DNA of 11,462 nt from Candidatus Colimorpha onthohippi (GTDB lineage: Bacteria > Bacteroidota > Bacteroidia > Bacteroidales > P3), in the NCBI GenBank assembly GCA_018064565.1, contig JAGHVA010000053.1:1-11462 (forward strand), given 5' to 3'. This document shows positions 6,070 through 11,462 of this stretch, one piece after another. Position numbers and translations under genes: made by a program. The notes under the pieces were generated by a model. It saw nothing but the letters and a program-made list of their open reading frames with translations. It was not told where the DNA came from and searched no databases. Position 1 is the stretch's first letter, and each line of letters begins with the position of its first letter.

Positions 6070-7941
6070 ATGTGTGGAATTGTTGGATATATCGGAACAC
6101 GTCAAGCTTACCCCATTCTCATAAAAGGATTGCATCGTCTTGAATACAGAGGGTATGACAGCGCTGGCATATCGCTCATTAACGAATCGGGAGACCTGCT
6201 GGTTTACAAAGCAAAAGGTAAAGTATCTGCACTCAAAGCGAGCACCGAAGGCTGCGACACACACGGCACCATAGGCATTGCACACACCCGTTGGGCAACC
6301 CATGGTGAACCCAACCAAGCCAATGCACACCCACACTATTCACAGTCGCACATGCTTGCGCTGGTTCACAACGGCATTATCGAGAACTATAAGTCACTCC
6401 GCGCAGAATTAGAGCACCACGGCATGATATTTTGCAGCGACACCGACACCGAAGTGCTTGTGCAACTTGTTGAATACATGCAAACCACACACCAATGCGA
6501 CACATATACTGCTGTGCATCTGGCGCTTAAGAATGTTGTAGGAGCGTATGCTATCGCCGTGCTCGACAAGCGAAATCCGGGACAACTAATCGCTGCCCGC
6601 AAAGGCAGTCCGCTCATTATAGGTGTAGGAAAGGACAACGAGACATGTCCTGCGGGCGAATCCGAGTTTTTCATTGGATCCGATGCAACACCTATCATTG
6701 AATTTACAGACAAGGTCATATACCTTAAAGATGAGGAGGTGGTGATGATAAACCGTCATGGAAAATGTGCCATTACCAACTTAGACTCCGTCAGTCAAAC
6801 CCCTCAATTGTGCACCTTGCAACTCAGTTTAGACCAAATAGAAAAGGGCGGATTTGACCACTTCATGCTCAAAGAAATTTTTGAGCAACCTTCGGCTATC
6901 CGCACCTGCATACGCGGCCGTGTGAACACGCAAGAGCACCGGGTGCTGTTGAGTGGCATTCAGGATCACTGCGCACAATTTAAATCAGCAAAACGCATCA
7001 TCATTTGTGCCTGTGGCACATCTTGGCACTCGGCACTGATTGGCAAATATTTTATTGAAGAGGCCACCCAGATTCCCGTTGAGGTTGAGTATGCCTCCGA
7101 GTTCCGATATCGCAATCCTGCGTTGAGCCCCTCCGATATCGTTGTGGCGGTATCTCAGAGTGGCGAAACAGCAGACACACTGGCTGCCATCCAGTTGGCC
7201 AAAGAACATGGGTGTTTTGTTTATGGCATCAGCAATGTTATTGGAGCATCTATTCCCAGAGCCTCCGACAGCGGGACCTATCTGCATGTGGGACCAGAGA
7301 TTGGAGTAGCCTCCACCAAAGCTTTCACAGGGCAGGTCATCACCCTTATCATGTTTGGACTTGCCATAGCACAAGAGCGCAAGACACTACCCACAGAGTT
7401 GTTCAATCAACTCATTGACGACTTAGCTCTTATACCTGACAAGATGCAATGGGTGCTTGATCACACAGGTGATATTAGCCAGTTGGCAAAGATATTCACA
7501 TACTGCCACAATTTCATATACCTCGGTCGCGGATACAACTACCCTGTAGCACTTGAGGGAGCTCTAAAGTTGAAAGAGATTAGTTATATCCATGCAGAAG
7601 GATATCCCGCTGCTGAGATGAAACATGGGCCGATAGCCCTTGTAGATGAGGAGATGCCTGTGGTAGTAATTGCCCCCAAACGGGGTATGTATGACAAGAT
7701 TGTCAGCAATATACAAGAGATAAAATCGCGCAAAGGTAGAATCTTATCTATCGTAACCGAAGGTGATGTAACCGTAAAAGAGATGTCTGATTTCTGCATT
7801 GAGGTTCCCGACACGCGTGATAGTTATGCACCATTACTTACTGTAATACCCCTACAATTGCTCTCCTATCATATCGCCATTGCGAAAGGCAGGAATGTTG
7901 ACCAACCTCGCAATTTGGCAAAGAGCGTTACGGTAGAATAG
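6070..7941 (+). CDS. glmS: Glutamine-fructose-6-phosphate aminotransferase (isomerizing)
   Basis: 623-aa GlmS converts fructose-6-phosphate and glutamine to glucosamine-6-phosphate and glutamate, the entry step to UDP-GlcNAc for peptidoglycan and LPS. The start is fixed because Cys2 (MCGIVGY) must become the N-terminal nucleophile of the glutaminase domain (about 2-220), which also shows YRGYDSAG (26-33), TRWATHG (73-79), HNGIIENY (100-107) and DTDTE (124-128). The isomerase half has two SIS domains: CGTSWHS (315-321) and SQSGETADT (362-370) in the first, EGALKLKE (496-503) and HAEGYPAAEMKHGPIALV (508-525) in the second. The C-terminal tail DQPRNLAKSVTVE is canonical. It is full length, slightly longer than the E. 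coli type. It has its own promoter box upstream and tandem hairpins downstream, so it looks monocistronic. Confidence 0.98.
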   Translation: MCGIVGYIGTRQAYPILIKGLHRLEYRGYDSAGISLINESGDLLVYKAKGKVSALKASTEGCDTHGTIGIAHTRWATHGEPNQANAHPHYSQSHMLALVHNGIIENYKSLRAELEHHGMIFCSDTDTEVLVQLVEYMQTTHQCDTYTAVHLALKNVVGAYAIAVLDKRNPGQLIAARKGSPLIIGVGKDNETCPAGESEFFIGSDATPIIEFTDKVIYLKDEEVVMINRHGKCAITNLDSVSQTPQLCTLQLSLDQIEKGGFDHFMLKEIFEQPSAIRTCIRGRVNTQEHRVLLSGIQDHCAQFKSAKRIIICACGTSWHSALIGKYFIEEATQIPVEVEYASEFRYRNPALSPSDIVVAVSQSGETADTLAAIQLAKEHGCFVYGISNVIGASIPRASDSGTYLHVGPEIGVASTKAFTGQVITLIMFGLAIAQERKTLPTELFNQLIDDLALIPDKMQWVLDHTGDISQLAKIFTYCHNFIYLGRGYNYPVALEGALKLKEISYIHAEGYPAAEMKHGPIALVDEEMPVVVIAPKRGMYDKIVSNIQEIKSRKGRILSIVTEGDVTVKEMSDFCIEVPDTRDSYAPLLTVIPLQLLSYHIAIAKGRNVDQPRNLAKSVTVE

Positions 7942-7979
7942 TTGCCGACTACATGACATCTTGCAACTAAACTGCTTTT

Positions 7980-8053
7980 TATAACAAACTACAGAAGTCC
8001 AGCTGAGCTATACTTCTGTAGTTTGTTATACTATATTGATTGAGCAATCAATA
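7980..8053. terminator. Tandem hairpins between convergent glmS and mannosyltransferase genes
   Basis: The first hairpin has 19-bp perfect arms (7980-7998 and 8012-8030) with a 13-nt loop and is preceded by five T residues on the plus strand. The second, 3 nt later, pairs TATTGATT (8034-8041) with AATCAATA (8046-8053) around GAGC. They lie 39 nt past the glmS stop in a 300-nt gap between convergent genes, so a bidirectional terminator is the likely role. The rest of the gap (8054-8241) is AT-rich without a gene or repeat I can support. Confidence 0.75.
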
Positions 8054-8241
8054 GACCGCTTCTCAAAAAGGAAAAACAAATCGGGAAACACCCTCTTCAA
8101 TTCTACCACAAAGAGACTCACAAATCACACATCAACCTTGACTGGCAAACACAACAACTACATAACAAAAAACGACACGCTTCGATAACTATGGTAGTCC
8201 ATGTTGTAACTAACGGAAATCATGCCAACTATGCACATCAT

Positions 8242-8967
8242 TTAGTATTTACGCCAGTTACGCAAACGCAAGTCAAATACACCGAAGAAAGCCTCTTTGA
8301 AGATTTTCATGCTCATTTTAGATGCCCCCAACACGCGATCTACAAAGACAATAGGAACCTCGTATATATTAAATCCTAACCGTTTGGCGGTATATTTCAT
8401 CTCAATTTGAAATGCATACCCTACAAACTTTACCTTGTCAAATTTAATCTTCTCTAACGCCTTACGGCTATAGCAGACAAAACCCGCAGTAGTGTCAAAT
8501 GTCTTCATACCTGTAACCAAACGGACATAGACTGATGCGAAATAAGACATCATCAAACGTCCCATCGGCCAATTCACCACACTAATTTTCCCATCCACAT
8601 AACGCGACCCCACCACTACATCGCCTTTGCCCGACGCACAAGCTTCGTACAACCGAGGCAAATCGTCTGGATTATGTGAAAAGTCAGCATCCATCTCAAT
8701 CATATAATCGTACCCATGTTCCAACCCCCAACGAAAGCCGTCAAGATATGCGGTGCCTAACCCCAACTTCCCTTTACGTTCTTTAATAAAAAGGCGATCT
8801 GGAAACTCCAGCATCAGCCGCTTTACTATATCTGCGGTTCCATCTGGCGAATTATCCTCAACAATCAACATGTGGAACGACTTCTCTAACGAGAACACCT
8901 TGCGGATGATATTCTCGATATTTTCCTTCTCATTGTAAGTTGGTGTGATAACCAAACAATCTGTCAT
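8242..8967 (-). CDS. Polyprenol-phosphate mannosyltransferase-like GT2 glycosyltransferase
   Basis: 241-aa GT-A glycosyltransferase of family GT2, like Dpm1 / polyprenol monophosphomannose synthase, which moves mannose from GDP-mannose to a polyprenyl phosphate at the cytoplasmic membrane face. Seen are VITPTYNEKENIE (6-18), VEDNSPDGTA (36-45), RKGKLGLGTAY (64-74), the metal-binding DAD (93-95) within EMDADFSHNPDDLPRL, VGSRYV (119-124), NWPMGRLMMSYFAS (132-145) and DTTAGFVCY (158-166). It is the short form without C-terminal membrane helices. The frame is open to 8997, but the ATG at 8967 (MTDCLVITPTYNE) matches the usual N-terminus; the adjacent ATG at 8970 is the alternative. It stands alone on its strand. 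Sugar specificity is inferred from family resemblance. Confidence 0.92.
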   Translation of the reverse strand: MTDCLVITPTYNEKENIENIIRKVFSLEKSFHMLIVEDNSPDGTADIVKRLMLEFPDRLFIKERKGKLGLGTAYLDGFRWGLEHGYDYMIEMDADFSHNPDDLPRLYEACASGKGDVVVGSRYVDGKISVVNWPMGRLMMSYFASVYVRLVTGMKTFDTTAGFVCYSRKALEKIKFDKVKFVGYAFQIEMKYTAKRLGFNIYEVPIVFVDRVLGASKMSMKIFKEAFFGVFDLRLRNWRKY

Positions 8968-9048
8968 CATAGTACAATTTTTATAAACTACCGACATGAT
9001 TAACGACTATTCTCTCCATTATATACAATAACAATATCTGCTTTCGAT

Positions 9049-9119
9049 TAGCCGAGCCTGCCTTCTGGCAAGGCAAATGCAGACAAGCTTGCTTGCTGGC
9101 CGATGCGAGAAAACGGCTA
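9049..9119 (-). repeat. GC-rich inverted-repeat island in the mannosyltransferase leader
   Basis: Outer arms TAGCCG (9049-9054) and CGGCTA (9114-9119) enclose two further dyads. One is GCCTGCC (9056-9062) with GGCAAGGC (9067-9074), a 7-bp stem with one bulged A and loop TTCT; the other is an imperfect palindrome centred on CAAGCTTG (9084-9091). It is much GC-richer than the surrounding AT-rich DNA and would fall in the 5' leader of the minus-strand gene. It resembles dispersed extragenic palindromic repeats of Bacteroidales, but copy number cannot be judged from one window. Confidence 0.5.
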
Positions 9120-9198
9120 TTTTGAAAAACAAACCAATTCAAACAAATCCATCTATCAAACAATCACATAAAAAGAAGAGAACACCCGAATGAATTGG

Positions 9199-9206
9199 CA
9201 AAGATA
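9199..9206 (-). promoter_or_regulatory. Predicted -7 box for the mannosyltransferase gene
   Basis: The minus strand reads TATCTTTG here, an exact TAnnTTTG match, followed by C as often seen. Transcription would start near 9193, giving a leader of about 225 nt. No TTTG is present at -33; that position reads TTTTA, within the left arm of the neighbouring AT-rich inverted repeat. Confidence 0.5.
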
Positions 9207-9218
9207 CAAATAAAATAT

Positions 9219-9257
9219 GAATTGATAAAAATAAGACGCTATTTTTTTTATCAATTC
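9219..9257. repeat. AT-rich inverted repeat next to the promoter
   Basis: GAATTGATAAAAA (9219-9231) pairs perfectly with TTTTTATCAATTC (9245-9257), and TA (9232-9233) with TA (9240-9241) continues the stem after a 3-nt bulge. It begins 12 bp upstream of the minus-strand -7 box, so it covers the -33 region. It could be an operator for a dimeric regulator, or a hairpin in an RNA from either strand. Confidence 0.5.
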
Positions 9258-9261
9258 AAAA

Positions 9262-9330
9262 ACTGTCATATCCACATGCGGATACTTAGGCTCTCACACC
9301 GTTATATTACATCTAATATTTCATGACAGT
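9262..9330. other. Possible branched RNA/DNA structure in the divergent intergenic region
   Basis: Outer arms ACTGTCAT (9262-9269) and ATGACAGT (9323-9330) are an exact 8-bp inverted repeat. Inside are ATCC (9270-9273)/GGAT (9280-9283) with a 6-nt loop and ATATTA (9304-9309)/TAATAT (9314-9319) with loop CATC, so the whole can fold as a three-way junction. I do not recognise a known riboswitch or ribozyme core. The strand is unknown. The rest of this 524-nt gap (9331-9491) is AT-rich, with no clear promoter box for the radical SAM gene. Confidence 0.3.
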
Positions 9331-9491
9331 GATCCCCAACAATATCGAATATCACACATATAGTCGCCCTACCATCTACTCTCAAAAAAAACAATCAAAT
9401 TCTACATAGAGAGATACCAACAAGCGAAATACAATAAATAACGGTTTCATCTCGTTAATCCAAAAGAATTACACAAAAACAATCATACAAA

Positions 9492-10247
9492 ATGCTTCGA
9501 GAAGATACCGTTTTCGGTCCTATCAAATCACGCCGGCTGGGCAACTCACTCGGCATGAACCTACTGCCCACTCAAGGCAAATTCTGCAATTTTGATTGTG
9601 TATATTGCGAATGCGGATGGAACAAAGATGGTCGCGACGACCAGCGCCTGCCCAATGCCGCTGAGGTAGCACAAGCACTTGAATCCAAATTGCAACAATG
9701 CCAAACCGACAACATCCCCATTGATTCCATAACATTCAGCGGCGATGGCGAGGGGACCCTCAATCCCGATTTCCCCCAAATTATTGATGACACGCTCGCC
9801 CTGCGCAACAAGTACTACCCCGCTGCCAAAGTATCGGTGTTGAGCAATGCCACACGCGTTCATATACCCGCAGTATTCAAAGCCCTATGCAAGGTTGACA
9901 ACCCTATTATGAAGATAGATGCGCCAACTAACGAGCTCATAGCTCGAATCAACAACCCAGCACCTGGGTATGATATCGCACGTGTCATAGAAGCTCTCAA
10001 ACAATTTAATGGCAATTTCGTTCTGCAAACTATGATGCTACGCAGTTCTACATTTGACTCAGCCAGCCCAGAAGTCCTAAACGGATGGATGAAGATAGTT
10101 CGCGAACTGAAACCAAGAGAGATAATGGTATATACCATTGACCGGCCTACTCCAGCGTCAGACCTAACAAAATTCACCGTTGATGAGATGCGACAACTTG
10201 TCCAGCCTCTGATTGACGAAGGATTTAGCATACAGATTAAAGGCTAA
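9492..10247 (+). CDS. Radical SAM protein, wyosine-type (COG0731-like)
   Basis: 251-aa radical S-adenosylmethionine protein. The cluster motif is Cys32-x3-Cys36-x2-Cys39 in GKFCNFDCVYCECGW, with an extra Cys41. The N-terminal VFGPIKSRRLGNSLGMNLLP (7-26) is typical of the COG0731 'wyosine base formation'-related radical SAM group. ITFSGDGEGTLNPDFP, a variant of the GGE SAM-binding motif, follows, and then VSVLSNAT and the remainder of a partial TIM barrel. It is short, with no obvious SPASM-type auxiliary cysteine cluster. The reaction and substrate are not known; tRNA modification is one suggestion from the family name, not shown here. The ATG at 9492 directly precedes the family N-terminus. 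It stands alone, divergent from the mannosyltransferase and convergent with the ATPase gene. Confidence 0.88.
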   Translation: MLREDTVFGPIKSRRLGNSLGMNLLPTQGKFCNFDCVYCECGWNKDGRDDQRLPNAAEVAQALESKLQQCQTDNIPIDSITFSGDGEGTLNPDFPQIIDDTLALRNKYYPAAKVSVLSNATRVHIPAVFKALCKVDNPIMKIDAPTNELIARINNPAPGYDIARVIEALKQFNGNFVLQTMMLRSSTFDSASPEVLNGWMKIVRELKPREIMVYTIDRPTPASDLTKFTVDEMRQLVQPLIDEGFSIQIKG

Positions 10248-10313
10248 GTTCCAAAGCTTGCAACGTTTTGAGAAAAAAGGACTATACGGCACTAGCGACA
10301 AATCCAGAGTAGA

Positions 10314-10343
10314 GGGTGCTCGGATGCTACCCATCTTTTTCTT
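10314..10343 (+). terminator. Weak intrinsic terminator candidate after the radical SAM gene
   Basis: GGGTGC (10314-10319) can pair with GC-ACCC (10326-10327 and 10329-10332, one bulged T), followed by ATCTTTTTCTT. A short GC stem plus T-run is the standard intrinsic form, in contrast to the long U-tract-poor hairpins elsewhere in the window. It lies 66 nt past the stop, between convergent genes. Confidence 0.4.
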
Positions 10344-10382
10344 GCCTCAACAGATATGTTTCTACGTGCACGGTTCAGAACG

Positions 10383-11462
10383 TCACACTCGTCCGCTCAG
10401 GTAATCCCTAAAAGCGAAGAGCGGGATGTTTTCTATCCATGACTGGTCTTCATAGTTCTTCATGCTGAGGCGAATACCTTTCAGGTGTGGGTTGTTTCCA
10501 ATAAACACCTTCATTGATTTCGCCTTGACATTTTCCTCGGCTTTTACTTCCACGGGATATACATTGTCGCTGAGTTGTATAACGAAATCCAATTCTATCC
10601 GTGACCTCTCCATTGAATAATAATACACTGGAATAGATGATGCTTGCAGTTGCGACTTCACATAAACCTCGGTGAAAGCACCCTTGAACTCCTTGAAAAT
10701 GCTGTTTGTAACCATTATCTGACTTGCCGGCACATCGGCCATAGCCCCCATAAGCCCGACATCAAATATGAAGAGTTTGAACGCATTGTGATCTTCGTAG
10801 AACTTCAGTGGCATCTGCACGGCATTTACTCGGGTTACCTTATAGACGATGCCCGCATCCGTGAGCCACTGGATCGCTTCTTCAAATTCAGAAGCCCTAG
10901 CACCTTTCTTCATAGCACCGAATATGAACTTTTTGTTCTCCTTGGTCAACTGCGACACGATGCTCTGCCATACCATTCGGATGCGAGGAACCACTCGCAA
11001 CGGAGCATGCTTGCTGAAGTCTCGGTCGTAATCGTTCAGGATTTGTTTCTGCCGATTTCGTACCTCATTGAGTCCTTCACCCTCTATGTATGCTTTTACC
11101 GCAGCAGGCATACCGCCAACGTAGTAGTATTGACGCAAGAGATCCACATATTCGCTACCGATGGCATTGATCATCGCCCAGTTACTTTCCGTAAGAAAAG
11201 CATGCATCTTGTCTTTGCCGTTAGCAAGCAGAAACTCCCCGAACGTCATAGGATAAAGATACATCTCGTCAACCTGACCTACGGGATATGATACACCCGC
11301 ATGCAGGGCTAACCCCAGAAGACTTCCACATGCAGCAATGTGATAATCTCGGGCATCCTCCGCCAATGCCTTCAGCCGTGTAAGGGCAATGGGGCAATCT
11401 TGTATCTCGTCCAGTATCACAAGCGTATCTCCAGGTATGATATCCACCCCCGTGATTGCCGA
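10383..11462 (-). CDS. AAA ATPase with DUF4143 domain, N-terminus beyond window
   Basis: At least 359 residues, with the frame open at the right edge, so the N-terminus with the Walker A loop is missing. The visible part begins SAITGVDIIPGDTLVILDEIQDCP, holding the Walker B motif LVILDE typical of the AAA_14 ATPase family; AACGSLLG follows as the sensor-1 region, then VGGMPAAVKAYIEG. The C-terminal DUF4143 domain has DVGLMGAM and then RIELDFVIQL...YPVEVKAEEN, with Asp at 10587-10589, Glu at 10548-10550 and Lys at 10542-10544, the layout of a PD-(D/E)xK nuclease core. A GTG at 11447 would be a false start because the family continues upstream of it. Such proteins are frequent, often multicopy, in Bacteroidales and have no agreed function. 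Confidence 0.9.
   Translation of the reverse strand, partial: SAITGVDIIPGDTLVILDEIQDCPIALTRLKALAEDARDYHIAACGSLLGLALHAGVSYPVGQVDEMYLYPMTFGEFLLANGKDKMHAFLTESNWAMINAIGSEYVDLLRQYYYVGGMPAAVKAYIEGEGLNEVRNRQKQILNDYDRDFSKHAPLRVVPRIRMVWQSIVSQLTKENKKFIFGAMKKGARASEFEEAIQWLTDAGIVYKVTRVNAVQMPLKFYEDHNAFKLFIFDVGLMGAMADVPASQIMVTNSIFKEFKGAFTEVYVKSQLQASSIPVYYYSMERSRIELDFVIQLSDNVYPVEVKAEENVKAKSMKVFIGNNPHLKGIRLSMKNYEDQSWIENIPLFAFRDYLSGRV

Noticed and set aside
8981..9163. Open frame of 60 codons on the minus strand across the GC-rich repeat island.
   Set aside because: It is best explained as translation of the extragenic palindromic repeat; composition is cysteine/lysine-rich without domain character.
10644..11291. 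Open frame of 215 codons on the plus strand opposite the ATPase.
   Set aside because: The minus-strand ATPase/DUF4143 frame has clear family motifs; the plus-strand translation has none.

Overview
The window looks like chromosomal DNA from a member of the order Bacteroidales, probably from the Bacteroides/Prevotella neighbourhood. The evidence is: (i) TAnnTTTG-type -7 promoter boxes in front of several genes and no clear Shine-Dalgarno sequences; (ii) AT-rich intergenic DNA around moderately GC-balanced genes; (iii) protein families typical of that group, namely a four-subunit VorB-type 2-oxoacid:ferredoxin oxidoreductase, a secreted DUF1573 protein, a small GreA-C-terminal-like coiled-coil protein, a Dpm1-like glycosyltransferase and a DUF4143 ATPase. 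The family assignments come from recognising motifs by eye; no database search was run.

Layout. Positions 269-3142, minus strand: an operon for a 2-oxoacid:ferredoxin oxidoreductase in the order ferredoxin subunit, alpha (VorB-like), beta (thiamine pyrophosphate), gamma. It ends at a 16-bp perfect hairpin (214-250). Positions 3143-3514: a compact divergent promoter region serving that operon and the rightward genes, with a hairpin near the predicted 5' end of each transcript. Positions 3515-5183, plus strand: a secreted DUF1573 protein and a class I/II aminotransferase, followed by a long hairpin (5194-5260). Positions 5479-5931, plus strand: a 150-aa Gre-like protein with its own promoter box. 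Positions 6070-7941, plus strand: glmS, complete, followed by two tandem hairpins (7980-8053). Positions 8242-8967, minus strand: a polyprenol-phosphate mannosyltransferase-like GT2 enzyme. Positions 8968-9491: a 524-nt divergent intergenic region rich in inverted repeats. Positions 9492-10247, plus strand: a radical SAM protein. Positions 10383 to the right edge, minus strand: an AAA ATPase/DUF4143 protein that lacks its N-terminus because the window ends.

How the genes work together. The oxidoreductase couples 2-oxoacids, CoA and ferredoxin. The neighbouring aminotransferase could supply or consume 2-oxoacids, but the two lie on opposite strands and any link is inference. GlmS makes glucosamine-6-phosphate for envelope precursors and the Dpm1-like enzyme makes a lipid-linked sugar donor. 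Both serve the envelope, though they are convergent and independently transcribed.

Most of the window is ordinary core genome. I see no CRISPR array, insertion sequence, tRNA or rRNA, and no convincing new multi-gene system. The points most worth following are the Gre-like protein, the structured DNA in 9049-9330, the hairpins placed at transcript starts and ends, and the nuclease-like motif in the truncated ATPase.
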